In this document: positions 20,706-32,214 of the stretch, one piece after another
Numbering within the stretch: position 1 is the stretch's first letter
Layout of the letters: the number at the start of each line of letters is the position of its first letter
From: Coniella vitis
Taxonomy: Eukaryota; Ascomycota; Sordariomycetes; Diaporthales; Schizoparmaceae
Assembly (NCBI GenBank): GCA_011317545.1
Contig: WUJK01000008.1
Span: forward strand, 434,001 to 498,000
Direction: 5' to 3'
Length of the DNA: 64,000 nt
Made by a program: the position numbers and the translations under genes
Notes under the pieces: generated by a model
What the model saw: only the letters and a program-made list of their open reading frames with translations
Told to the model about the DNA's origin: nothing
Databases searched by the model: none

Positions 20706-21948
20706 CTGGCAACGTTCACAATCATCACCAATGTCAGAGTCTTTGACAGCGACCAGGTTCTCAATGGGTGCAGAGACGTGAGCATCCCGGGCGGTCGAAT
20801 CCAATTCCTTTCGTCAGCCTCCTTAAACAGTACTCACCAAGAACATACCACAGACAGCGGGGGAACAATTGTTGATGGCTCGAACTGCACCATCCTCCCG
20901 GGCCTCATTGACTCGCACGTACCTGTCCTCAAACCGGTCAGCTCGAAAAGTTGGCATCAGCTGGCGTGATAACTGCCATGCACATGGGCTCGTGGTCACC
21001 TCCTCTGACGGCCTCGTTGCGCGCAGACTCGAGAGCCACAAATGCAGTGCAGCATCTGCGCCCCGAGCAATCCTCTACACGGCAGGTCTCTTTGCCTCAG
21101 AGCCTAATAGCACTCATTCGAAGCTCCCTGGCGCACCCCCAGATGTCATACTCACCTCGCCAGACCAAGGGAAGCGTTTGTGGCGCAGCGCATTAGTGAG
21201 GGGTCCGACTACACCAAACTCATTGCCGATGATGCTCCAGGCAAGGGGCCGCCGCGGAAGACGCTCGATGCGCTTGAGCATGCAGCAGCTGCAAAAGGCA
21301 ACAAGACGGTCGTCCATGCGGCGTCGCACGAGGCACATCGCAAGGGAGTCGAGTGTGGTGCAGACTGCTTGACACATGTTCCCAAGGACCAAGCCGTGGA
21401 CGCAGAATGGGTTGCGAGGCTTGCTACGCAGAAGCCGGTCGTATGTCCGACGCTGGTGATGATGTATGCTTTGCTTTCGATGTTCAGAATGCCGCCAGGG
21501 GAGAGCTCAACGGCCTCTGCCACTGCTGCACCAGCGGCTGGGTCTGCACCAAGCAACGACAGGCCGCGTGTTGAACATGCGCATCGCCGCGAGTCTTTTC
21601 GGGTGTTGGCTGCGGCTGGGGTGCAGATCTTGGCTGGCACAGATGCAGTGGACACGCTTTTTATCCACAACGAGCACGGCACGAGCATGCATCAGGGAGC
21701 TGGTCTTGATGTGCGAGGCTGGCATCAAGGATGTCGATGCTCTGCGCTCAGCGACGAGTCTTCCAGCGCAGTTTTGGGCATTGGAGGGCAGAGGCGTCGT
21801 CCGTGCGCATGCTTGTGCTGATTTGCTCTTGGTTAGAGGTCAGCTAGATCAAGATGTCGGCCAGATTCTAATGTTGAGGGCGTCTCGATCCGAGGGAGAA
21901 GGGTGGAGGTGGAAAGCAAGAAGATTACGTGATGAGCCAATGAGCTGA
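20706..21948 (+). pseudogene. Amidohydrolase (imidazolonepropionase-like), frame-disrupted
   Basis: Similarity to a metal-dependent amidohydrolase can be followed through five pieces in changing frames. Piece 1 (from about 20706): TIITNVRVFDSDQVLNG to CTILPGLIDSHV. Piece 2 (about 20930-21010): LEKLASAGVITAMHMGSW. Piece 3 (about 21060-21165): AGLFASEP ... VILTSPDQ. Piece 4 (about 21172-21700): FVAQRISEGSDYTKLIADD, HAASHEAHRKGVECGADCL and GVQILAGTDA. Piece 5 (about 21700-21948): ELVLMCEAGIKDVDALRSATSLPA to the stop. At least four frame changes are needed; no GT-AG intron explains them and they look like one- or two-base indels. The metal-binding HxH motif after GLIDSH reads HVP instead of HVH. 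At the expected start there is CTG, not ATG. It is therefore likely inactive, unless several of the indels are sequence errors. Confidence 0.8.
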
Positions 21949-23671
21949 TGACTAAGGAAATGGTTCCTGACTGATACACGGTACCTGGGAGATGTACCGA
22001 GGACCCTAACTCTTCTCTCTGAAGCTACAAGGGTACTTGAGCATGAGTAGACAAGTTCACGGGCATCGCGGCCAACCACCGCTCATCAAACACAGCCGAC
22101 AAGATGGCTACCATGGACCAGCTACACGGTAGCATAGTTGCTATGCGAGAAACCTGACAAAAGCGCCAGGATAAGACGCGTTCCATACCAACACATGAAT
22201 GTGCAAGTCAATTTTCGTGGTCAAATGCAAATCTCTAACCTCGTCGTGCTCACTTTCATGCTCGCGACATCGAGATCCCACCGTGTTTCGCAGTTTGTGA
22301 CGTTGCTAACCGACCTGACGATAGAAGTACGAACATCACCCGCCTGCTCTTGTCGACCAAAGACCATCAAGTTGCCAAGGGCGGGTTCATGAACTGTGGC
22401 CTGCGGGAAGGCTACCATGATAAATCGCTGCATATCAGATACAGCCTCGTGAGAGGACGATGACGCGCGAACAGGCAACAGACTGGGCTGCCCGGCGGAA
22501 GCACTTTGTGCCACAACACCACTAAGTAAGCCGTCAACACTTTGATCAGAGCCTGAGCAACAGCGGTAAAATGTTGGCGCCCCCTGGCGCCCACGCACCT
22601 CGGGAGTTGAGCAGCATAACGCCATCGTACTATGTATAGCCCTACGAGTGGGTTATCCAAGGATGACGAGTCGGCGGCTCCTCCGTGGCTGTTAGTAATG
22701 GACGTTTGAGGCTGCTTGTGTGTCGGTGTGTGTCCTGCCCAAGCCGATCTTGGCCCGGGCACACGTTTTCCCCTGGCCTTGGCTGGGGGATTATTAAGCT
22801 CTGCAACGACCCACCCTGGGCCGGATGTTTGTCTACGAGTTTTTCTTTAACGACAACCTTCATGCCAAAGTGGGCCACCGTCGCGAGCCGAGGACAGCAG
22901 CATGACATCATGAAGCACCGTGGTAAAGTCAATCATTTGGTTGCTGGCAACGCGATGTTACGGTCTGGCAGTGTTAATTCTGGAGCATATGCTCTGCTGT
23001 GCTCAGAGCCTGCCACGGGCCCAGCGCATCAGGAAAGGAGGCCATCGTCCAAGAAGCGAGCGTGCCGTATCTCGTTTTACTAATTGCTCTCCGACAAAGG
23101 CAAACACACCGTCCCAAGGGACTGAACTGATGGCCCACTGGGTCCCTGAGCCATGAGCTAACGGGACGGCTAGGCCTTCCAGAAAATTCCTGGCCGCCTG
23201 GGCACCCCTTGATTGGCCGCCTGTCAATCGATCGCTAGAGAATACTGCTGTGCCTGGCCCGCCTCGCGTGCTGGGTCTTGTATCAGGAACAATGCCTTGC
23301 CCCGAGCCCTGCGATGGCGGATTAATGTCATGGACTGTGGGCTCACGTCAAACGGGTTGTATGTAAGCCAGTCGCAAGTTTGTTTCCCACCCGAGCGAGC
23401 ATGATGGAGCCGTGGAGAATCGAGTGGGGATCGAGAAAGTTTGGCGTCGAAGAAGAAACTTGAAGATTCTCTCGAGTCTGTATAAGTATAAGCCGAGTTC
23501 TGGACAGTCTCTTGCTAGATGTTCCAATTCTTCTTGAAATACTTTAAATTCAAAGCCCTACATCAAATCGAACGCTTCTTCTTCTTCTTCTTCAGACATT
23601 GTCGGCTTGATCTCCAACCAACTTCCTTCTCACCATCACTGCTCACTGTCCCGCCTCACAACAAACACACA
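21949..23671. other. Intergenic region upstream of the old yellow enzyme
   Basis: No convincing gene. A minus-strand frame at 22625-22221 is partly protein-like but unassigned. The right end holds the old yellow enzyme promoter (TATAAG at 23481-23486) and a CTT-rich leader ending CTTCAG at 23594, which could be the acceptor of a 5' untranslated intron. One TACTATGTA word lies at 22628-22636. Confidence 0.45.
23481..23486 (+). promoter_or_regulatory. TATA-like element of the old yellow enzyme gene
   Basis: TATAAG followed closely by a second TATAAG-like copy, about 190 bases before the chosen start codon. This spacing fits a leader of about 150 bases. Confidence 0.4.
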
Positions 23672-24924
23672 ATGGCCGAGAACACCAAGCTCTTCCAGCC
23701 TCTCAAGGTTGGCTCGACAGAGCTCGAGCACCGCGTCGTCATGGCTCCCCTGACGCGTTTCCGCGCCGACGTCAACCACGTGCCCACCGAACCCATGGTG
23801 CAGTACTACGCCCAGCGCTCCGTCGTGCCCGGCACCATGCTCATCTCTGAGGCCACCTACATCTCGGCCAAGGCCGGCGGCTACCCAACCATCCCCGGTC
23901 TGTACAGCGAGGAGCAACTGGCCGGCTGGAAGAAGGTCACAGACGCCGTCCACGCCAAGGGCTCCAAGATCTTTGCCCAGCTGTGGTACCTCGGCCGTGC
24001 CGCGTACCCTGACCCCGTTGGCTCCGGCGGTGCCATCCCCGACGACGACTTTGACTACAAGAACAACTTTGTCAGCTCTGGCGACATCAAGATGTACGAG
24101 GAGGGCCCCGCCCCACGGCCTCTGACCGAGGACGAGATCTGGGCCACCATTGGCGACTATGCGACAGCTGCCCGCAACGCTGTGGAGAAGGCCGGCTTCG
24201 ACGGTGTCGAGATCCACGGCGCCCACGGCTACCTGATCGACCAGTTCACCCAGGACACCTGCAACAACCGCACCGACCAGTGGGGCGGCAGCATCGAGAA
24301 CCGCACCCGCTTCGCCCTCGAGGTCACCAAGGCCGTCATCAAGGCTGTTGGCAAGGAGCGCACCGGCATCCGTCTGTCGCCCTACGCTCAGTTCCAGGGC
24401 ATGCGCATGGCTGACCCCGTGCCCACCTTCTCCTACCTCATCAACAAGCTGAGCGAGATGGACCTGGCCTTCCTGCACTTGGTTGAGCCCAGAGTGTCTG
24501 GAGGTAAGCCCTGCCAATATCCTAATCTGCCCCTTGTGTATGTATCGAAAAGAGCAACATCACTAACACAATGTCATTAGTCGTCGACCGTGACCCTCAG
24601 GGTGAGACCCTCGAGTTTGCCCTCCAGGCATGGGGCCGTGAGAAGCCCATCATTGTCGCCGGTTCCTTCACCACCGAGTCTGCCATTGAGGCCGTCGAGT
24701 CCAAGTACCGCGACTACACCATCCTCATTGCCTTTGGCCGCCGCTTCATCTCGACGCCCGACCTTGTCTACCGCGTCAAGAAGGGGCTGCCCATGAACGA
24801 CTACGACCGCTTCACCTTCTACATCAACCAGAAGGCTGGCGCCAAGCGTGAGCCTGGTTACGTTGACTACCCTTTCAGCGAGGAGTACATCAAGGAGTTT
24901 GGCAAGCCTGATGTTGCCGTTTAA
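23672..24924 (+). CDS. Old yellow enzyme family NADH:flavin oxidoreductase
   Basis: This FMN enzyme reduces activated C=C bonds of enones and related compounds with NAD(P)H; the natural substrate is unknown. Exon 1 is 23672-24503 and exon 2 is 24581-24924. The intron starts GTAAGC, has a CACTAAC branch point and ends TCATTAG. The product is 391 residues. The start MAENTKLFQPL is chosen because the family begins with LFxPLKVG; the open frame extends upstream to 23519, but that part is low-complexity leader. Motifs are VVMAPLTRFRA (FMN contact), QLWYLGRAA, EIHGAHGYLIDQF with the His-x-x-His substrate anion pair and the catalytic Tyr, the WGGSIENRTRF block, RLSPYAQFQGM, and IAFGRRFISTPDLVYRVKKGLP at the phosphate site. 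Codon use is strongly C-ending, unlike its flanks, suggesting good expression. A 293-codon antisense frame is a shadow of this codon bias. Confidence 0.95.
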
Positions 24925-25217
24925 GTTTCTTTCTTTTATGTGTTTGTGTTGGAGTTGGTTCAGTTACATATTACATATAGAGTCGTTACCTCAAGATACC
25001 ATATAGAGATGGGGAAACGGAGTTGATCAATGATACATATCGAAGCGTTTGACTTGTTCCATCTTCTTATTGATGTAAGATGTTTCTTGCAATGTCTTTT
25101 TGGCAGCCATCCTGCTATCAGATCCCAAACCGCTTCCTTCATACTTCCTCCGACTTCCTACAAGGCTGCCTCCTAGACGCCCAGAAAAGGACAGCTGACC
25201 TTTCAAGAATTTTTCTC

Positions 25218-25922
25218 TCAGATTATCTCTCCATCATGAAGCTCATACCGCTTGAAACCGCTAACAAGTCCCGTCTTCCTGCATCTTTCCACACCACCAC
25301 TCACATGTCTACCCCTTCTATCCATACTCAATCCGCGTAATGCACGCTCAACACGCGCATAACTCCCAAAGAAGGGGTGGGCTCGCACATCGTTAGCGTT
25401 GCCCTCGCCATTCTGGGTCTCCGTCACTCCATGGCCCAACGTGACGCCCCAAATAGGCTTCCAAGTGTCATTTTCCCGACACTCACAGGTGTTGCTGCTG
25501 CTGCTGCTGATGGCACTCCTGCTTGTATTTGCCGCAACAAGCATGATAGCATGCGCGTCAACGTCCTCGTCTCTTTCAAGCAAGACAGAGTATATCCTCC
25601 CCGTGTACCCAACCACCACCACCACCCTGCTCTTCACGTCAATACCGGCAGCCGCAGCCCGAGCCCCAGCAACCTCACAAGGAAACACCCAGCCATCCCG
25701 ACCAGCAGCAGCAGTAGCAGTAGCAGCCACAGCACACGTGGATGTGCATCGAGGCACAAGTGCAAGGGGATGCCACGGCGTCACGAGGACACCACCACCG
25801 ACGCGCACCATCACGGCGTTGCGCACCGGCGTGACTAGCACCGCGGCGACTTTGCGGGGTCCTCTGGGAGACAGGACGTGCATGCCTCTTTGGAGGCGCG
25901 ATAGGGGGATTGTTCGATGTGG

Positions 25923-25998
<76 letters not shown>

Positions 25999-28376
25999 GA
26001 TATTCTTCGTTGCTGTCTCGAGGAGGTGGAGGAGGAAGGGTAGGCGGTGATAGTGGTGTGTGTGTTGGTGCTATTGGCGAGAGCCACGCGTGTGGACCCT
26101 GCAAAACATGGGTTCTGGGCGGAATTGTGTGCTGCCATGGATATGGCGAGGGAGAAATAGTCACGTCCTGTCATGCCACTCGGGTCGAAGACGCGAATGT
26201 TCTCTGGCAAACATGAACCTGACGGGCTGTGACCCGGGGGGCCGAATTGGCTCCCTTGGCAAGCAGACGACGACAGCAGATTAGAAGGAGAAGAAGAAGA
26301 AGAAGGACAAGAAAGATAAAAAGGATTTCTGGAAGTATTGCTCGGTTTCGGAGGAGGCAAGTCATCAAATGCCCTGTTCAACCTATCCCGACAGCGGAGA
26401 AACAGCGGCGAGTGCACGCCATACTGTAGCGGCCCGGGGTCCTTGAAACTGTTGCAGAGCTGGTCGGCGTGCGCGCCGTGGAGGCTGAGGAGGTAGTGGC
26501 GGCCCCAGCGGAGGAAATTCCAGGCACTTGCTAGGGCGAGGGTGATTTGGCCTTCTGCCTGTTGTTGCTGTTGTTGCTGTTGTCGGTCAAGGCGGAGGTG
26601 TGGCGCCTGACCTGTGAGATCGTGCATGATTGAAGCGCATTGAGGGTCGTCGGGATATTGAGATGCTTGGATGCCGGCGACGAGGGCTTGAAGTTTGGGT
26701 TGTAGAGCGGAGAGGAGGATGGATATGGCCGTTTCTTCCGCATCCTCTCCTCCTACTTCAGATTGCTGTCGGGCTACCACGAAAGACGTATGCGTGTCGC
26801 TGTCCTGCAGCACTGGAGTCGCCACGCCGTGCTCCCCAAGGGCGTCGATGGGAAAGATGGATGTGATGAAGGCGCAGAGGTTGTGACGGGAGACGTGATA
26901 GGCAATTTCAGCAGGAGATAGCGTGCCTGTGTGGCCAAAGAGGCTTTCAGATGCCACAATCCTGTGCTCTCCAGTCATGTCCGTCCGTTGGCAGCTGAGT
27001 GTAGCGTGCAAAAGTGGTGCCGGATCCATCCTTGGAGCACCGTTTGTGCTCTTCCAGCGCAAGCAGATGTCGCGAGATTGGCCATAACGAATGCTCCCAA
27101 GCGGAATCGTCAGGCTCATTGTCTCTCCCCCGATAGCAACAGGCTGCCGCCGGCCAACGAACTCCCCGGCCGTTTGCTGCAGTTCGATAGACTCCGGGTA
27201 CTCCAACTCTAAGCTCACTTGGGTCGCAAATGTGGACTGCAAATTGGCCACCGCATGAACAAAGACCGTCCCAATCATGCCAGCATCTGGGATGAACGAG
27301 TAGTTACCCTGACCAAACTCCGCAATGGACTTGAGCAGCCCAGATTCGACTTCATAGCCAAACCCAAAGGTGTGGATCGAGGGATGTATTCGTTGTATGT
27401 CCTCCGTCTTGCTCTTCATATCGTTGAGCTCAGCCTCGTTGCACATGAAAGCGCGCAGAGCAGCCACATAGCCTTGGCCTGGACACATATGGTTAGGTGC
27501 GCCATCAGTGAGGACCATGACAGCTGACACGCGTGTCACCGGCTGTTTGCTGCTCTCTCGCTCTGAACAGTCTTGGAAGAGTTTGATGCTGTTGCGGAGG
27601 CCGCTCCAGAGATTGGTGCAGGACTCTGGCTGCATCTCGTCGATCCGGGCGGCCGTTGAGAGCTTGTTAGCGGGCGTCATGGCAATCAACGGCTGGATTG
27701 TTGTTGCCCAGCTTGAGAATGTGATGAGTGCCAGTCGATCATTCTCGTCTAGCGTAGATACTATCATTGAAAGTCAGTATGATCAACAACGTCGAGCTGT
27801 CTTGGGATTGGACAAACTCTGCTCTGCTTGGCCTCCAAGTGGAAAGCACCAGAGCCTGGAAGGCTATCAGTTTGAAAGATGAATACGTACAAACAGTTTT
27901 ACAAGCATGCTTGACCAGGTCCAAAACAGATAGTCCAGTTCGTTCCTTCGACTGTCCCGGAATCGGAGCATCCTCGCCCATGCTACCAGAAACGTCGATG
28001 ACAAGGACAATATCGCAAGGAACATGTGCAAGGCTGGCATCCTGCGGCTGCCTTGGTGGTTTTGCTCTTACGATGACACCGTTCGCTTGAGGCAGTGGGT
28101 GGATGCTAAGTGTGATACTTGGTAAACCGTTCGGCTTCTCTCGTGAATGCTCCGCTTCAGAGTATGGTGATGGCGGTAATGCAGAGGAAATGTCTAGTGA
28201 GCTGCTGCTCGTGAGAGTATCTTCCTATCTCGAGCCTACACTTTAGTGCTCTGTGGTAAGAGGTCAATGCAATTGTTGGAAGTCATCCTACCTACCCCTC
28301 CTGCTAACGTGCCTTGAGCATTCCTGCGTCGAGATCTGCGCATCGACAAGCTGTTTCCAAAGCAATTCAATACCAT
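25218..28376 (-). CDS. VWA-Vint protein with Hint (hedgehog/intein-like) domain
   Basis: Exons: 28376-28296, 28224-27891 and 27760-25218. The introns start GTAGGT and GTACGT, the second has a TACTGAC branch point, and all phases match. The product is about 985 residues. Residues about 97-310 are a von Willebrand A domain with the intact metal-site motif DVSGSMG (104-110) and a later LTDGAPN. The middle part matches the Vwaint linker region. A Hint domain starts at about residue 690 with the nucleophile Cys in PCFAGSTRV; TPWHPL is its conserved T-x-x-H block, and the C-terminal part includes GYTGRIYSVLLE, VDAHAIMLV and VTLGHGV. Fungal Vint proteins are thought to self-process at the Hint domain, but their role is unknown. 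Unusual features are a Gln run (about 531-539) and a run of about 25 Thr (ACA codons, 25924-25999) inside the Hint domain. The U-box seen in some relatives is absent. Confidence 0.92.
25924..25999. repeat. (GTT)n microsatellite coding poly-Thr in the Hint domain
   Basis: About 25 uninterrupted GTT repeats on the plus strand, read as ACA (Thr) on the coding strand. It is the longest trinucleotide repeat in the window. Confidence 0.95.
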
Positions 28377-31300
28377 CACGGGCTGAAGAACTAGCTTTGC
28401 TGGTTCGGAGTTTCTGATTCACGACAATTTCGAGTATTGTCCACCGCGGTCTTGGTCGAGACAGGAATGATCAACGTTTAGAGAGCCGTATCGGTGTTTT
28501 GAGAATAGAATGTGAAGTCAGAAGAGAGTTCACACTTGACGGGCCTGGAAAGACACTTTTTTTCAGTGGGAATCCGGTGAGAAAGATATACAATCTTGGC
28601 TTGGCCTCCTTAAAACTTGGTAAACATCTTCAAACGGTCAGCTTACGAATTTCTATACTCGAATTTCACTGTTCGTTTTGATGCACGATAATCTGAGCGC
28701 TGCTGCCTTACTGTCCCACAACTACTTGTGGAATTTGGGGCATATCATTATGTTGCAAACCTGGATACCCATGCCTGATGGCATTGCAGACTTTTGTCTT
28801 TTTAATGTAGAAATACTGAGGGGATTCACAATAGCAGGTCCGTAGGCCAGACCAAACGTCAGGCAATCCCACTACCGTAGACTCATGAAAAATGGCACGA
28901 ACGAATTGAGCAGATGCAAAAGCCAGAAGGTACTATACAACCACAGCCTAAAGGTTCCAAGGATACCAGCTGGTTTCCCGCAAGAGTGCTGATTTTCATC
29001 GTCCATTCACTGTGCAGCACCGCGAGCAATATCTTGCAAGTCAGCACTTCCGAATTTTGCCCACTTTCTGCGCCCACATAGCCCACAAAACATAGGGAAA
29101 TCTCATTTCATGGCAATTCTGTCCAGTTCGGAACCATTGAGGCGGTGCGGCGTTTTAAGAGAGATTGAACTGGATGCCATACACTGCCTCAATGCACAGC
29201 CTTGATTGCGGTGTGCGGCCTCACGATATTCGCGTTGACGGTACCTGGAAGGTCTAGAATCATGTCAACGCTCTATTTGTGCTCCGTATTGCTTTTCGGT
29301 CAGTAAACGCGCGACAACTATTCAGATCCAGGCACAATAAGCAATGAAACGAGCACAGTCTCCGAAGGCAGCAAGATATATATATATATATATATATGTA
29401 GTGTGTCTAGTTTTTTGTTTGTCTAACCTCGAGTTTTTCCACCGTGGTGAACCGAGAGATTAACAAATATCCATTACTGCAGACACTTCAAGCGTGATCC
29501 AAGTCATTCATACTATTATATTCATCCATGGATATAGGCCTAGGTGTGTCTGGGAAATGATTACACAGGTATACCACGGGGAGTATACGCTCATACAGCT
29601 TAGCACCTCCTCTGACCCATATTGTTTGATATGACCGGACCCACGACTTCAAAAGCATCGGACGTTACATACACTCCCCAACAGCGATTTACTGTCTCGT
29701 AATAAGGCTGATAGCTTTGCACTGCCTTCGCCCTGTTCTCGCACTCAGACATGTCAGAGAAACAGCCAAGATGAAATCCACTGCCTCGTGACGGCCAACA
29801 TCCTTCACAGCCAAGCAGAACGTCTACCTCAAGCCATGTACACATGTCCAAAAGCGCACACAACAGCGTCCTAGTTTCAAAGGCTCGTCCGCGGAATCAC
29901 TTGACCAAAACCGCAAAAAGCTGGGCCCCGACGAACCGCTCCCAGAGGACCCTGACTCTGACTTGTGAGTTAGGGGTCCACGATGACCTCACCGCACAGA
30001 ACCTGTGACGTTCTTTTCCCACCGTTTTTTTTTTTCTTTTTCCTTTTCTCTGGTTCTCTTTCTTGCACACGGGAGTAATAAGCTTTTTCCTCCAACTACG
30101 GGGTCCTGGACAGCTGGAGTCAACTCCTTCAACAAGTCCTGGACCGGAACGACATATTGGACAGAATAACCATGTTCAGGACTGACAAGAACCTTGTTGG
30201 CAAGCCTCGTCGGCGGACTTCTGCTTGAAAAAGGAAGAATGCGCGACGCTACTACTGTATACCTACTCTAAGCGGCTCTGTTTGTTCTTCTTGTGTGACG
30301 TTATGGCAGCAATGTGTCAATGGGTACCATTTCTCAAGTAGGTATAGGTAAAGCTGCGAATCCACCACACCACCCAAGAGGTTGTGTAAGCCTTTGCCGC
30401 GGTCCGAGTACCGTCAATAGCAAGTGCTCACGCGATGTCCACGATGCACGAACTGGCTGCTTGCGTAGGGCTTGACCTCGACTGGCTCTCCAAGCAAACC
30501 TGGCACAGATCGTGATGCGGTCTCGGTATGCATTGAGATCGAAGAACACACCGCGCCTGGAAATACCCCAAGAGGTCGATGAGTGGGCCAATGATCAACA
30601 ACGTCAGCACTTGACGCACAAAGGTGATGCCGCTTCAAAGTAGAATGCTTTGCAGTCTACCAGGGGTTTCATGGCATGAGTAGCATTCCAACCACTACTG
30701 CAGATGATCTCCCCACCTCAAGAGTTTAGGCAAAAAGCGAGGACATCGCAGCATTCATCGTTCGCCCGTGTTGAACAAGTGCCTGGAAAGAACAATGAAA
30801 GGAGCGATGCAGATCCCACGATCTACAACTACGGGGGGACGCATGCGGAACACCCAAAATCTTGAAGGAGCTCGTCGGCAGGTGTGGTGTAGGAGGGACA
30901 ACCGAGTCCCAAGCTACGCTTCCCGGCTTCTTGGCTTCCAACCTTGCAAAGCTTTGAGATATTGGATGAGGTCTCGTGGTTCTTGCAGGGCGGGGGTTAT
31001 AGAGTAGATGAGGCCCTGAGGGAAGAACGGGGAAAGCCTGTAGATCGGCTGATGCAGGTCGCCCAGCGTGACAGCTGCAGCAAGGGAAGCCCCTGAAGAC
31101 ATGGTAAACTATCAGACCAAGCCCCTCAGAAAGGCGCAGTCACTAACGTTCTTCCCCGGCTTTTCATCAAAGGTCTTCTTGTTTTCCTTTTTTCCCAGCA
31201 CCCCCCACAAAGAGATCCGCGCCAGTGGCGCGAAGCAGGAAAGACGGGCGCCTGTTCTAGGCTCCATTTGTGTGTGTGAGAGAGAGCGAGAGAGAAAGAC

Positions 31301-31915
31301 AAATGCGGTTCCCACTCGCTTGATCGTCCTGGCCGCCGAGGCCGTTTCAGGCAATGCATCACGATCTCTCGCCGATTATAATCGCTGAACAGGGACTCTG
31401 TGCATCTCACACTACCATCCAGCCATTGACAGTGTGCATAGGAGTAGTGCGAATTCCTTGGATGAGTTGATGGGATGGATGGACGGGAAAGGCAAAAGGC
31501 GGCCATGTTCGAAATGGCATTACTTACTTGCATGTTCCTCTTGTCGAGATTGACCATTCTTCAGCTTCATGGCCGTGTATATAGTACACTTTAGTATCTG
31601 CGTCCTCAGTTCGTCCCACCGTTTGGTGCCGGTATCTGGGAAGCCAGGACCGTAACACCGCAAGGCGAGCACGGCGAGGGGATAGCCGGAATGTAACAGG
31701 CCGATCTCCAATGCGACCAGTGCGCTTGCTGTGCCTGTCCAGGGTGATGGTGACGATATTCAAGGGTAAAAAGAAAAACGAACAAACATAAGAATTAAAA
31801 ACAATAAAACAGGCAATTTTCTGCAAAGAATTATTTGATTTAAATTGATATCAATATTGTTTTTCTTTTTTTGCTGGGGGTGGGGGTCTTCCTGTGTCTA
31901 TGGCTGCGTCTTCTC
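28377..31915. other. Gene-free region, part 1
   Basis: This is the start of the 24.7-kb gap between the VWA-Vint gene and the DUF3295 gene. No recognisable coding sequence. It holds a (TA)n run at 29376-29398 and AG-rich stretches at 31276-31300. Small minus-strand frames (29086-28883, 29863-29600, 31102-30914) have starts and some protein-like order but no known motif. Confidence 0.45.
29376..29398. repeat. (TA)n microsatellite
   Basis: About eleven TA repeats. Confidence 0.9.
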
Positions 31916-32182
31916 TACATAGTATAATAGGCCGTACCGGGCCTGTACCCTTCCCTAGATCCAGGCGTCTGATCCCCTAATGTCAGTGTCTATGCCACCC
32001 CCCGTGCCCCCCGTTCAGGCACTGGCAAAGCCTGGCATAGCCCTAAATGAATACTTTTGATGGCTCGGTACAGCAGGTGGCCATTGCCAACCGCAAAGAC
32101 CCGCCCTCGACCCTCAGCCTTGCCTCCTTCAAACCATGCTTCGGCGCGTGCGTGCGCAGGCGTGCGTGGCCCTGGCGAGGGA

Positions 32183-32214
<32 letters not shown>

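Noticed and set aside
23636..24517. 293-codon minus-strand open frame
   Set aside because: It lies exactly antisense to the old yellow enzyme exon, whose C-ending codons keep the opposite strand free of stops. It has no start context or motif of its own.
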